A stretch of 36,852 bases of DNA from Phycisphaerales bacterium (GTDB lineage: Bacteria > Planctomycetota > Phycisphaerae > Phycisphaerales > SM1A02): positions 1 to 36,852 of the forward strand of contig JAPKCC010000025.1 of assembly GCA_028823105.1 (NCBI GenBank), given 5' to 3'. The notes beneath the pieces were generated by a model. It was given only the letters and a program-made list of their open reading frames with translations. It ran no database searches and had not been told where the DNA came from. Shown piece after piece: positions 27,064 through 35,727 of this stretch. Position numbers and translations under genes: made by a program. Position 1 is the stretch's first letter. Each line of letters opens with the position of its first letter.

Positions 27064-28485
27064 TCAGGGCTTGACGTCCCGCATCCGTCGGGCGATCCGC
27101 ATCGCCATTTCGAGTGCCTGCTCGTAATTCAGCCTTGGATCGACCTGCGAGCGATATCCGTGCCCGAGATCGGTATCGGCGAGCCCGCGGGCACCCCCGG
27201 TGCACTCGATCACATTCTCACCGGTGAGTTCAAAATGGACACCACCGAGCCGGGAATCGCATTCCACGTGGATCTCGAAGGCCAGTTCGAGTTCCTCGAG
27301 AATGTCATCGAATGACCTGGTCTTGACGTTCTGTCCCGCCATCGGTCCCGACTCCGGCACCACGCTCCGGGTGTTGCCATGCATCGGATCACAGACCCAG
27401 AGCGGTTTTCGTCCGGTTTCTGCGACCGCGCGGAGCATCGGCGGAAGCCCGTCTGCGATGCCATCGCGACCGAACCGGTGGATGAGGGTCAGCCGACCCG
27501 GCGATCGATTTGGATCAAGTCGTTCGACGAGGGCCAGAAGCTGTTCGACCGACATGCCCGTGCCGACCTTGACGCCGATCGGGTTTTGAATCCCACTGAA
27601 GTAGGCCACATGGCCGCCGTCCGGATCGGCGGTTCGCAACCCGATCCAGGGAAGGTGGGTCGACAGGTTCCACCAGCCGGGACGATGCGGGACCTTCCTG
27701 GTCAGGGCTTCCTCGTATTCCAAGACGAGGCCCTCATGACTGGTGAAGAAATCTACCTGCGACATCTCGCCGAGCTGCTTGCCGGCCAGCGACTCCATGA
27801 ATCGCAGCGCTTCGCCGATGGCCTCCACCATCGCCTGATACTCACCGCCCCGAGGCGAGTGACTGGCGAAGTCGAGATCCCAGTACTCCGGATGGTGCAG
27901 GTCGGCGAATCCACCGTCGATGAGCGATCTGATGAAGTTGAGCGTCAGGGCCGATCTAAAATGCCCCTCGACGAGCCGCTTCGGATCCGCCGCCCGTTCG
28001 CTCGCGCCGAAGGTCGACGCGTTGATGTTGTCGCCCCGGTAGCTCGGGAGTTCGACCCCGTTCCGGGTCTCGGTCAACGTCGAACGCGGTTTGGCGTACT
28101 GACCGGCAAATCGACCAACTCGGATCACCCGGCGTCGGCCGCCGTGGGCGAGCACGAGACTCATCTGAAGGAGAATCTTCAATCGAGCCGCGATCGGCGC
28201 TGAAGCACATTCGTCGAATCGCTCGGCACAGTCGCCGCCCTGCAACAAAAACCGCTGGCCGTCCGCCGCCTCGGCTACCTGCTGTCGGAGGCGATCAATC
28301 TCCCAACTCGTCACCAAAGGTGGAAGGCTCCGAAGGCTGGCCACCGCGGCAGCCAGTGCGGACGGATCTGCATACGCCGGCTGCTGCGTGGTCGGCGCGG
28401 TCCGCCAGACGCCGGGAATCCAGTCCTCAGACGCCTCGAGCGGCGGGGTCGTCGGGGGGGAAGGACGATCAGGAGGGGTGGACAT
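27064..28485 (-). CDS. Class II 3-deoxy-7-phosphoheptulonate (DAHP) synthase
   Basis: The enzyme condenses phosphoenolpyruvate with erythrose-4-phosphate, the first step of the shikimate pathway to aromatic amino acids. The class II signature is clear: LLQGGDCAERFDE (metal ligand Cys86), VGRFAGQYAKPRS, ELPSYRGDNIN, HHPEYWDLDF and later LTLIHRFGRDG and VCDPMHGNTR. At 473 residues it has the usual length of the plant and AroG (M. tuberculosis)-type enzymes and no extra regulatory domain. The start is at 28485, just after the tRNA-Leu gene. No other shikimate genes are present. It may head a transcript continuing into the ketosynthase pair, 58 bp further on. Confidence 0.95.
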   Translation of the reverse strand: MSTPPDRPSPPTTPPLEASEDWIPGVWRTAPTTQQPAYADPSALAAAVASLRSLPPLVTSWEIDRLRQQVAEAADGQRFLLQGGDCAERFDECASAPIAARLKILLQMSLVLAHGGRRRVIRVGRFAGQYAKPRSTLTETRNGVELPSYRGDNINASTFGASERAADPKRLVEGHFRSALTLNFIRSLIDGGFADLHHPEYWDLDFASHSPRGGEYQAMVEAIGEALRFMESLAGKQLGEMSQVDFFTSHEGLVLEYEEALTRKVPHRPGWWNLSTHLPWIGLRTADPDGGHVAYFSGIQNPIGVKVGTGMSVEQLLALVERLDPNRSPGRLTLIHRFGRDGIADGLPPMLRAVAETGRKPLWVCDPMHGNTRSVVPESGPMAGQNVKTRSFDDILEELELAFEIHVECDSRLGGVHFELTGENVIECTGGARGLADTDLGHGYRSQVDPRLNYEQALEMAMRIARRMRDVKP

Positions 28486-28516
28486 GGGCCTACCGGCAAA
28501 ATGAGGGGAGAATGAA

Positions 28517-28600
28517 TGCGGGCGACAGGAATCGAACCTGCACGGGTTTTACCCCACGGGAACCTAAATCCCGCGCGTCTGCCAGTTCCGCCACGCCCGC
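28517..28600 (-). tRNA. tRNA-Leu (anticodon UAG)
   Basis: An 84-nt class II tRNA can be folded. The acceptor arms are GCGGGCG and CGCCCGC with discriminator A. The D arm is GCG-GAACTGGCAGA-CGC, and the anticodon stem-loop is CGGGA-TTTAGGT-TCCCG, giving anticodon UAG. A long variable arm (TGGGGTAAAACCCG) and a T arm with GGTTCGATTCC follow. The long variable arm, the D arm and the A discriminator fit tRNA-Leu. The 3' CCA is not encoded. Confidence 0.95.
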
Positions 28601-28735
28601 GTGGGAACGTATCGTATAGATAGAACAGGCCGATGCGCCTTCCTCGGCCCGATGATGTTGATTCAACAACCTTCGTGAACCTTCCCCCGGCTCCGGCCGG
28701 TCTCCGCCCCCCTTTACCGTCGATGGAGTCCATCC

Positions 28736-29380
28736 ATGGGATTCAGCCGAGTCGCCGCCCTTCACCTCACCCCCTTGCTCACCAGAATCGTGCTCTGCGC
28801 CGTCTTCGTGCCGGCCGGATGGTCGAAGATCATGGATGAGGTCGAATTCAGTGGTCCCACGGCAGCCTCCATCCGGTCCCTGACCGGTGCCCAGGAGGCG
28901 ACGAGCACCCCGGTGGCATTCCGCCAGGAACTCACCCCTCCCTCCGAAACGGCCCGACTCAGCGCGGAATCGCCGCTCAAGGTCAGACGCCTCTACGGAC
29001 TGGCAGTGATGCTGCACGAAGCGGAACTTCCCTATCCGGTGATCCTGGCCTGGCTTGCCGCCATCACGGAGCTGGTCGGAGGCGGCCTCCTTCTATTCGG
29101 TCTGTTCAGCCGGATCTGGTCGGTCGGTCTCGGGATCGCGATGGGTGTCGCCTTCGTCCTCACGAGCTTCCCGGCGATTCAGGCCGCAGGCCCGTTCGGC
29201 CTCGACCCCACCGCATTCACCAAGGCATCCGCCCAGATCGCCCTCTTCGTGCTTGCACTGGGGATCGTGCTGGGTGGTCCGGGAGGCATCAGCCTCGACC
29301 AGGCGATCTTCGGGGGGAGGACGCACCTCACCCGCAGCAGCCCCCGAGCGAGTGACTCGGACCACGACGACGATTATTGA
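28736..29380 (+). CDS. DoxX/DoxD-type membrane protein
   Basis: The 214-residue product opens with LLTRIVLCAVFVPAGWSKIM, the first helix and lipid-side GxxK motif typical of the DoxX superfamily. An inserted polar stretch (residues ~40-85) follows. Then come three further hydrophobic segments, ILAWLAAITELVGGGLLLFG, IWSVGLGIAMGVAFVLTSF and IALFVLALGIVLGGPGGISL. DoxX proteins are four-helix membrane proteins linked variously to thiosulfate oxidation, redox or stress functions. The true substrate here is unknown. The long loop between helix 1 and helix 2 is unusual for the family. It lies about 100 bp upstream of the VWA gene and could belong to the same transcript. Confidence 0.82.
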   Translation: MGFSRVAALHLTPLLTRIVLCAVFVPAGWSKIMDEVEFSGPTAASIRSLTGAQEATSTPVAFRQELTPPSETARLSAESPLKVRRLYGLAVMLHEAELPYPVILAWLAAITELVGGGLLLFGLFSRIWSVGLGIAMGVAFVLTSFPAIQAAGPFGLDPTAFTKASAQIALFVLALGIVLGGPGGISLDQAIFGGRTHLTRSSPRASDSDHDDDY

Positions 29381-29481
29381 TGCAGGTCGCGACGACTCGA
29401 CACGCTGCCAAAAGACCGTCACGCTGCAATTCGGCCAGCGGCCCGTCGATCACGGAAAGACCCGGCTAGATTCCAACTGTC

Positions 29482-30456
29482 ATGACGACTGAGCCATCCA
29501 TCACGTCGAGTCCGCCCCCCCAGGGGGACCGCGGGGGCGGTGTGCGACATGCCGACGCCCCGCTGGCCTGGGCGATCTCGATCATGGTCCACCTGTTGGT
29601 GCTTGCCATTGCGTTTCTCGTGACCTGGAGCGTCGTCGACGCGGAGGAAACCGAGGCGCCGGCACTGATCTCGGCCCCGTTGCCGCCCCCGACGTTCGAA
29701 CCTGTCACAACGCTAGAACGGACGGTCGCGTCATTCCCGAGCCAACCGGCGAACACTGCCGTGGAGGCGGTACCGGAGGTGGATTCGAACGATCTGGCGG
29801 ACTTGCTCCTTGCCGCCGACGGCCTACTCGCGGGTTCCGCGGCCCTCGACATCAATGCGTCGGGCGAGTCCGCCCTCCCCCATATTTCCTTTGGCGGGGT
29901 CGCCGCACCCGCGGCTCGACGCATCGTGTTCGTCGTGGACGCGAGTGGCTCGATGATCGGTGCCTACCCTGCGGTCATCGATCAGATCGAACACTCATTG
30001 CGTCGGCTCGATCCTCGCCAGTCGTTCTCCCTCGTCCTCTTCAGAGGCGGCGATGCCGACGAACTACCGCCCCGTGGAAGGCTCCGTCCGGCCACGGCGC
30101 CGGCGATCGACGAAGCCACCGCGTGGCTGGCCGGCCGGACTCCGGAAGGACGAAGCGATCCGGCGGCGGCGCTCCGGATCGCGTTCTCACTCGACCCCGA
30201 AGTTGTCTATCTCGTCAGCACCGACATCACCGGTGCCGGCGTCTACGAGATCGATCGGGACGCCCTTTTCTCGCTCCTTGACGAAATCAACCCCGTGGAT
30301 GCATCGGGTCGCCGAAACGCGACCATACGCTGCATCCAACTGCTCGACGAAGACCGACTCGGCACGCTGCAGGAGATCGCCCGCGACCACGGACCGGCCG
30401 ACTCTGACGAGACCGGATTTGCGTTCATCGGAAGGCGCGAACTCGGTCTCGAATGA
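29482..30456 (+). CDS. TonB-like membrane anchor fused to a VWA domain
   Basis: The 324-residue protein has a short cytoplasmic head (1-28) and one membrane helix (residues ~29-52) reading WAISIMVHLLVLAIAFLVTW. Ser33 and His37 are spaced exactly as Ser16 and His20 in the TonB membrane segment that contacts ExbB/ExbD. A Pro-rich acidic linker follows (residues ~58-75, ISAPLPPPTFEP). The C-terminal half is a von Willebrand A domain with a MIDAS motif, D153-A-S155-G-S157, after the strand RRIVFVVD. A later YLVSTDITGAG strand fits the last MIDAS Asp region. The gene is followed by exbB, exbD and exbD genes and there is no ordinary TonB. I infer a proton-motive-force transducer whose periplasmic head is a metal-dependent adhesion domain. 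Confidence 0.82.
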   Translation: MTTEPSITSSPPPQGDRGGGVRHADAPLAWAISIMVHLLVLAIAFLVTWSVVDAEETEAPALISAPLPPPTFEPVTTLERTVASFPSQPANTAVEAVPEVDSNDLADLLLAADGLLAGSAALDINASGESALPHISFGGVAAPAARRIVFVVDASGSMIGAYPAVIDQIEHSLRRLDPRQSFSLVLFRGGDADELPPRGRLRPATAPAIDEATAWLAGRTPEGRSDPAAALRIAFSLDPEVVYLVSTDITGAGVYEIDRDALFSLLDEINPVDASGRRNATIRCIQLLDEDRLGTLQEIARDHGPADSDETGFAFIGRRELGLE

Positions 30457-30508
30457 CTCACGACCCGACGAAGGATGATCGCTTTGAACCACGCCCGAGG
30501 GGGGCGCC

Positions 30509-31363
30509 ATGGAAACTCGCATGAATCGCATGAATAGCATGAATCAACTATCCCGACACATCCCGACACCTCCCCGCGACCTCCTGTTCGCGTGCGCCGT
30601 CGCGCTGCTCGTCACTTCGGGCGCCTCGGCTCAGGACCCCGTTGAATCGAAGAGCTTCGCAGAAGCGTTCTTCATCTCGCATTCTGTGGATGCCAACGGT
30701 GCTCGGAGCGTCGAGTGGCTCGGAAGCCTGATCATCTGGTTCCTCATGGCGACCAGTGTCGCGAGCATCAGCCTGATCGGCCAACTCGCGTCGACCAACC
30801 GGCGGGCACGCATCGCGCCGGAAAAAATCATGCACCGAGCCAGCGAGTACCTCGATGCTGGGCGGTACCGAGAGACCATGACGATGCTCGTGGAGCCCGC
30901 CTCTCGGAGTGACTTCGCCACCGTGCTCCTCGGTGGCTTGGAGCGGGCGCCCTCCGGATTCCAATCCATGCAGGGGGGCCTTGACCAAGCGGCGACCGAG
31001 GTCATCGCACGCCGTGTCCGACGCGTCGAGATTCTCAACGTGATCGGCCAAGTCAGTCCGATGATCGGGCTCTTCGGCACGGTCTACGGCATGATTCTCG
31101 CCTTCCAGTCGATCGTGGCAAGCGGCGGCAACGCGGATCCTGTGCTACTCGCCGGCGGCATTGGCACCGCGCTGGTGACCACTTTCTGGGGATTGATCGT
31201 CGCCATCCCGGCGCTGGCGGGATACGCCGCCCTCCGCGGTCGCCTCGATGCGAGCCTTGCCGAAGCCATCTCCGAGGCCGAGACCCTGCTCGAGAAGTTC
31301 CGGCCCGGGACGCAGGCGGAGACCAAGACGATGAAAATCGCTCGGGAGGATGCCTCCTCGTGA
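30509..31363 (+). CDS. ExbB/TolQ/MotA-family proton channel subunit
   Basis: This 284-residue protein is the inner-membrane proton channel partner of ExbD-type proteins. It has an N-terminal signal peptide (LLFACAVALLVTSGASAQD), common in planctomycete homologues, then a membrane segment (WLGSLIIWFLMATSVASISL), a cytoplasmic helix-rich loop, and two closely spaced helices. The last two are MIGLFGTVYGMILAFQSIV (residues ~185-203) and GIGTALVTTFWGLIVAIPAL (residues ~212-231). The GLFGTVxGM and GxxTALxTTxxGLxxAIP motifs define the family. ATG 30509 follows a GAGGGGGG stretch. Its stop overlaps the next gene by four bases. Residues 5-13 are encoded by a 9-bp repeat. Confidence 0.9.
   Translation: METRMNRMNSMNQLSRHIPTPPRDLLFACAVALLVTSGASAQDPVESKSFAEAFFISHSVDANGARSVEWLGSLIIWFLMATSVASISLIGQLASTNRRARIAPEKIMHRASEYLDAGRYRETMTMLVEPASRSDFATVLLGGLERAPSGFQSMQGGLDQAATEVIARRVRRVEILNVIGQVSPMIGLFGTVYGMILAFQSIVASGGNADPVLLAGGIGTALVTTFWGLIVAIPALAGYAALRGRLDASLAEAISEAETLLEKFRPGTQAETKTMKIAREDASS
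30521..30547 (+). repeat. In-frame 9-bp repeat at the exbB-like gene start
   Basis: ATGAATCGC, ATGAATAGC and ATGAATCAA follow each other in frame and give a Met-Asn-x repeat (residues 5-13) at the N-terminus. Copy-number change would keep the frame and only move potential Met starts. It resembles the intergenic repeat near 15.3 kb. Confidence 0.55.
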
Positions 31364-31851
31364 GCGCCGTCTCCCGACTTGATCCCGGACGTCCGATCCG
31401 AACCGGCGCGAATCTGACGCCGATGATCGACATGACCTTCCTGCTGGTCGTGTTCTTCGTGCTCGTCTCGCGGATCACCGCGGTCGAGCAGGTTCCGATG
31501 GAACTCCCGGTACCAACCGACCCCGCGTCGAATCCGCCGGATGATGCGCCACGAATCGTCGTGAATCTCGCTGCGGGCGGCCCCTCCGATCCTCGGAGCG
31601 TGACGCTCGACCAGACGGCGTACGGACTTGATCCCGACGGGCTCCGACATCTCGAACTCGAGTTACGAAGCCGCCTGACAAATTCGCCTGAGATCCAGGT
31701 CAATCTTCGCGCCGATCGTCGCCTCGACTACGCCCTCGTCGCGCCGGTCATCGATGCGATCGCTCGATCCGGGACTGGAACCGGACGGCCCGACGGTGTT
31801 CGCGTCAATCTGGTCGTGATGAACGAGCATGAGAACGGGGCGACGCCATGA
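31360..31851 (+). CDS. ExbD/TolR-family transport subunit (first copy)
   Basis: The 163-residue protein has a short cytoplasmic head, a single membrane helix beginning TPMIDMTFLLVVFFVLVSRI with the conserved proton-relay Asp24, and a periplasmic domain. The VQVNLRADRRLDYALVAPVID pattern is the usual ExbD C-terminal strand-helix unit. The GTG start overlaps the exbB stop (GTGA), and its stop overlaps the next exbD start (ATGA), so the three are translationally coupled. Together with ExbB it should couple proton flow to force on the VWA-bearing TonB-like protein upstream. Confidence 0.92.
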   Translation: MSAVSRLDPGRPIRTGANLTPMIDMTFLLVVFFVLVSRITAVEQVPMELPVPTDPASNPPDDAPRIVVNLAAGGPSDPRSVTLDQTAYGLDPDGLRHLELELRSRLTNSPEIQVNLRADRRLDYALVAPVIDAIARSGTGTGRPDGVRVNLVVMNEHENGATP

Positions 31852-32330
31852 GGGGCGCGAATCAGGCCGGCCGACGACGTGGAGGATTGGGCCCTCCCAA
31901 GGTCGAACTCAACCTCACTCCGATGATCGATGTGGTGTTCCAACTCCTCATCTACTTCCTGCTTGGGACGAGCTTTGCCGTCGGCGAACAGACCTTCCGA
32001 ATGGATCTTCCCGATCGCAGCGGTCCGAGCGAAATCGACCCGTTCGAACTCGACGACGCGCCGGTGGTGATTCAAGTACTCGGCGCCGGCCGGGTCCACG
32101 TCGCCGGTCCGTGGGATGGCCCAGTTCGAACGATCGATCTCGCCGAATTTCTCGAGCGACACCGGCTTGATCGAGGCGGCCTCCTTCCATCCGACACCCC
32201 TATCCACATCGATCCAAATTCCGGGGTCGACTGGGGCGAGGCGGTGGAAGCATTCAACGCCGCGGTGAGGGCCGGCTATCACTCGGTGGGCTTCGCCGAT
32301 GGCGCGGCTCGAGTGGGATCACGGCGTTGA
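31848..32330 (+). CDS. ExbD/TolR-family transport subunit (second copy)
   Basis: The 160-residue product has a basic head (AGRRRGGLGPPK), one membrane helix starting TPMIDVVFQLLIYFLLGTSF with the conserved Asp28, and a periplasmic domain ending AVRAGYHSVGFADGA. The sequence is clearly different from the first ExbD, so the pair probably forms a heterodimer rather than a recent duplication. Paired ExbD genes are common next to planctomycete ExbB. Its start overlaps the first copy (ATGA), and its stop overlaps a TTG start of the large helical protein (TTGA). Confidence 0.92.
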   Translation: MRGANQAGRRRGGLGPPKVELNLTPMIDVVFQLLIYFLLGTSFAVGEQTFRMDLPDRSGPSEIDPFELDDAPVVIQVLGAGRVHVAGPWDGPVRTIDLAEFLERHRLDRGGLLPSDTPIHIDPNSGVDWGEAVEAFNAAVRAGYHSVGFADGAARVGSRR

Positions 32331-34603
32331 TACTCTCGAACCTCATCATCACCTTGCCGCTGGTGCTCGCCGGGATGATCGCCCGAGGCATGGAGACGCC
32401 ATCGGGACCGCCATCTGCCGGCGCCGAACGACGAACCATCGAAGATGCGGCGATCGATTCGACCCCGGATCCGATCGAGCGGGTCGACCAACGGCTCGAC
32501 GCTGCAACGGTCGCATTCCGGGAGGATCTTTCGGCGCGAGCTCGAACCCGCTTGCTATGGACGCCGCTCGATCCGACGCTGGTCACGAATGCAAATGCCG
32601 CTCTGACGAGAATTCACACCCTGATCGACGATTCGCTCGCGGACCTTCTCCTTTCGGTCGGTCCCGGACGAGATCGACGGCTCGCCCGTGCCGCCGCGAT
32701 CGAGGCCGCGGCGAAAATACTGGACGTGCGACTCCGCCGGCTGACGATCAAGGAGTCGACGGCCGCGGTCCGACGCATCCATCAAGAACTCGATGATGCG
32801 GTCGAACGAACCAATGCCCTAGACGGGCCGATCCTCTTGGTCCTCGCGATGGCTGCCGCCACGGCCGATGAGGATCTGCCGGCTCGTTCCGCCTCGACGT
32901 TGCTGGGTCGGGCGGCGGCCGGGCCACGGGGAATCGATGCGATCGAGTTCGAACTGATGCAACGACTTGACGCCGCCGGCGGCGTCGATCCCGACCGCCG
33001 ATCCGCCATCGCCGGTGCGATGATCAAGGAACCACGACGGCCGGCCGATCGTCTGCTGATCGCCGCGATCCTTTTGGAGGCGCGTCTGCAATCCGACGGC
33101 TCGACTTTCCAGGCCGGTCAACGCACGCTGCTGGATGCCCTGGCCGCCCGCGATACCGATACCGCGGATCGTCCGAGGCTCACCCGTGGATTGGCCACCA
33201 TCGCCGCCGATACCGTCGATCCGTCAGCGGCGATCGAGTCCATCTCCCCGCTCGCATCCCTCGGGCTCTCCATTCGAAGTTCGCAGGCCGGCGATGCCGA
33301 GGCCGCGCTACGCTTCGCAATCCGTGCCTGCGAAACCGGCAACGCCGACATCGGCGCAGAAGCGCAGCTCGAACGCGCCAACCTACTGCTGCGAAGCGGC
33401 GATCGCGGCGGCGCGATCGACGCGCTGGTTCTTCTCTGCCGCGAGGCCCCTTCCCATCCGAGCGCTGCACGAGGCGCTGCGATCGCAGCGCGGTTGGCAG
33501 CATCGGAATCAAGCGACGCCGACCACGCCCGGGTCGTGAACCAACTCGCGGAATTCATGCCGTCTCATCCTGACCGAGACGGTTGGATGATCACCGTCGG
33601 CGATCGCGCCGCCCGCAACGGTGACGAGGAAACAGCGAGAAGCGTTTGGTCTTCAATCGACGATCATTCGGAACTCGGCCCGAAGGCGCTGGTCCGCCTG
33701 ACTGGTCTTCGGGATCCGGGGCTCGACGCCACGACATTGCTTCGAAGACTCGACGCCCTCGACGATGACATTCCCCGAGATGCCGGCGACCCACTGCGAA
33801 TCGCCTCGGATCTCGCACGCATGCAGCTACTGCTTCGACTCGATCGCGCCTCCTCGGCGGCGGAGATCGCCGCCCGCTGGATGGACCTCGATGGTGTTCC
33901 GGCCGAATCGCGGCTCGATGTGGCCACCCTGTGCATGGCCGTTTTTCAACGGTCGGGTCACGACGCAGAGGCTGCGGCGGTCTTCTCCACCCTGCAGAGG
34001 ATCGATCCGCCGCTCGCCCGTCGCCTGGCGGCGGCCGAACGTAAGGCCGTCGTCTCCAACGTCATCGCGGCGATCGATGGCGACGACCGCGCCACCGCCG
34101 CCCGCATTGCTCGTCGCATGATCTCCATCACCCCCGGCGCAAAGGTCGGCAGCGACTGGATCGACACGGAGGATCCGGCGACGTTGATGGAATGGTCATG
34201 GTTGTTCGCCGCTGCGAATCGATCCGAAGACGCTTCGGCACTGCTGAGGAGGATCCTCTCGGATCGACCTGATGCCGCCGACGCTTTGATGCTCCAGGCA
34301 TTTCTACAAGGCGGACGACTTTCGACGCCTCCGGACTCGCCACGGACCAGGGGGGAGCCGGAATACGCGGAAGCGGCGTTGCGAACCCTGTCCCGTATCA
34401 CCGCAGGGACGAGTCGGGACACGCGAATGTGGTGGCGTTGCGAGATCGAACGGCTGGAGATCCTCTACCTGCTGGAACGGAGCCTCGATCGGATCGGACC
34501 CCGGATCGATCGATTGCGGGCGGAACGAGGGGACCTCGGCTCAGAGGCGCTCCGTCGTCGGTTCGACCGACTGAGAGCTCGACTGAGCGAATCGAATCAG
34601 TAA
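32327..34603 (+). CDS. Large exported helical-repeat (TPR-like) protein
   Basis: The 758-residue product begins at TTG 32327, which overlaps the exbD stop; the next in-frame ATG codons lie downstream (the first at residue ~17). The start is a short hydrophobic segment (LIITLPLVLAGMIARG) that looks like a signal peptide. The rest is almost entirely Ala/Leu/Arg/Asp-rich helix, with repeating units such as AEAALRFAIRACETGNADIG, followed by AQLERANLLLRSGDRGGAID and HAEAAAVFSTLQRID. This spacing of about 34 residues suggests TPR-like repeats, though no single repeat is canonical. It closes the VWA/ExbB/ExbD/ExbD set and is probably its periplasmic scaffold or partner; the function is inferred from position only. 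Confidence 0.78.
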   Translation: MILSNLIITLPLVLAGMIARGMETPSGPPSAGAERRTIEDAAIDSTPDPIERVDQRLDAATVAFREDLSARARTRLLWTPLDPTLVTNANAALTRIHTLIDDSLADLLLSVGPGRDRRLARAAAIEAAAKILDVRLRRLTIKESTAAVRRIHQELDDAVERTNALDGPILLVLAMAAATADEDLPARSASTLLGRAAAGPRGIDAIEFELMQRLDAAGGVDPDRRSAIAGAMIKEPRRPADRLLIAAILLEARLQSDGSTFQAGQRTLLDALAARDTDTADRPRLTRGLATIAADTVDPSAAIESISPLASLGLSIRSSQAGDAEAALRFAIRACETGNADIGAEAQLERANLLLRSGDRGGAIDALVLLCREAPSHPSAARGAAIAARLAASESSDADHARVVNQLAEFMPSHPDRDGWMITVGDRAARNGDEETARSVWSSIDDHSELGPKALVRLTGLRDPGLDATTLLRRLDALDDDIPRDAGDPLRIASDLARMQLLLRLDRASSAAEIAARWMDLDGVPAESRLDVATLCMAVFQRSGHDAEAAAVFSTLQRIDPPLARRLAAAERKAVVSNVIAAIDGDDRATAARIARRMISITPGAKVGSDWIDTEDPATLMEWSWLFAAANRSEDASALLRRILSDRPDAADALMLQAFLQGGRLSTPPDSPRTRGEPEYAEAALRTLSRITAGTSRDTRMWWRCEIERLEILYLLERSLDRIGPRIDRLRAERGDLGSEALRRRFDRLRARLSESNQ

Positions 34604-34640
34604 TTTAACGGTGGGTCCGGTCGCGAAGTCCCCTCGATCT

Positions 34641-35447
34641 TCAGAGTTGCCGGAGCTCATCGCGAAGAATCGCCGCGAGTTCATAATTCTCCGAAGCGAG
34701 CGCGCCCAGCAGCCGTTGCTCCAAATCGTGCCTCTGGCTGATCGGTAGCTGAGGTTGAAGCACATCACGCATGCCTTCGAGCATCGGAATTTCCGGTGGC
34801 TCCGGGGCGCCGTCCGGAAGTGACATACGGATGTCATTGACGGCCGCATCGATGATGTTCCTGGCGACACCGGTCTGCCGATCGCGGATCGCGATCAAGG
34901 CGGCGGCTCGAGCGCGAGTGGCCAGAACCTGCGGACGGAACTGTTCCAGAACCGTCCGATCATCGGCGTCCTCAGCGCGATCACGGCAGAGATCGAACAT
35001 GCGGAGATTCCTGGAGGTGTCCTCGACGACAAGGTCAAAACACTCCAATGCGAGCAAGGCCACGTATCGCTGATGCACCTGCACCGCTTCCGATCGAAGG
35101 TCCGCCGCAAGCGTCGAATCAATCTTGAAGCCGGGTTCCTTCAGCACGATCTTCTCGACCGAAGCCAGTCGATCGTCGCCGCCGTCCGGCCGGCCCGTCA
35201 GTTCCATCTGGAGCATGCCGAGCTCCACTCGGATCTGAAGCAGTTGACGATCGCCCTCGAGTTCGATCATCCGAGCGACCAGTCGATCGGGTTCGAAGGG
35301 CCATCGGTCCAAGGGTCCGGTCAAATCATCGTTCACGATCTCTCCAAGGGGGGTCGATGCGAGTGCAACGACGATGACGATCGTACCGATCGTCCACTCC
35401 ACAACGAGTCTTCCGGTTGGGAATAGCCGATCGAACGCGTTCCTCAC
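34641..35447 (-). CDS. Membrane protein with C-terminal UVR motif
   Basis: The 268-residue product has one membrane helix near the N-terminus (VEWTIGTIVIVVALASTPLG, residues ~15-34), a long helical middle and a C-terminal UVR motif. The last reads RHDLEQRLLGALASENYELA followed by AILRDELRQL, the UvrB/UvrC helical-hairpin interaction domain also found in McsA and ClpC-type proteins. No nuclease or helicase domain is present, so it is not UvrB or UvrC. The motif would be tethered to the membrane, where it may bind a partner protein. The start is GTG 35447, with an A/T-rich run directly upstream; it diverges from the sigma factor gene 280 bp away and converges with the helical protein. Confidence 0.75.
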   Translation of the reverse strand: MRNAFDRLFPTGRLVVEWTIGTIVIVVALASTPLGEIVNDDLTGPLDRWPFEPDRLVARMIELEGDRQLLQIRVELGMLQMELTGRPDGGDDRLASVEKIVLKEPGFKIDSTLAADLRSEAVQVHQRYVALLALECFDLVVEDTSRNLRMFDLCRDRAEDADDRTVLEQFRPQVLATRARAAALIAIRDRQTGVARNIIDAAVNDIRMSLPDGAPEPPEIPMLEGMRDVLQPQLPISQRHDLEQRLLGALASENYELAAILRDELRQL

Positions 35448-35591
35448 TAAAAAAAATTGACCACGTCAAGAATGGTGATCGAACGGGCCGAAACCCTCAT
35501 TAGGGAGAAGAAACGCCGAACTTCGGGTTCTCTGGACTCGGCACAAAGAGGGACTCACCACCGGCTCGGCATCAACTCACGAAGTTCGCGC

Positions 35592-35619
35592 TTGTTTCAA
35601 GACTTGCCCCTCCTACAAT
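35592..35619 (+). promoter_or_regulatory. Sigma-70-type promoter of the sigma factor gene
   Basis: A -35 box TTGTTT (35592-35597) and a -10 box TACAAT (35614-35619) are separated by 16 bp. The -10 matches the consensus TATAAT at five of six positions and the -35 shares TTG with TTGACA. The downstream 108 bp to the ATG give a plausible leader, with GAGGTAAAGGG before the start. Confidence 0.55.
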
Positions 35620-35727
35620 CGGGGTGCTGGTCTGGGAGGGCCGGCTGATTCGAGGGGAACTCCCCCCTTGGATTCGTGAGGAGGTACCGAGCACAGAAGT
35701 GAGCTCGGAAGAAGAGGTAAAGGGATC

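Noticed and set aside
28311-28733. Minus-strand frame of 140 codons spanning the tRNA
   Set aside because: It runs through the tRNA-Leu gene and the DAHP synthase start in another frame.
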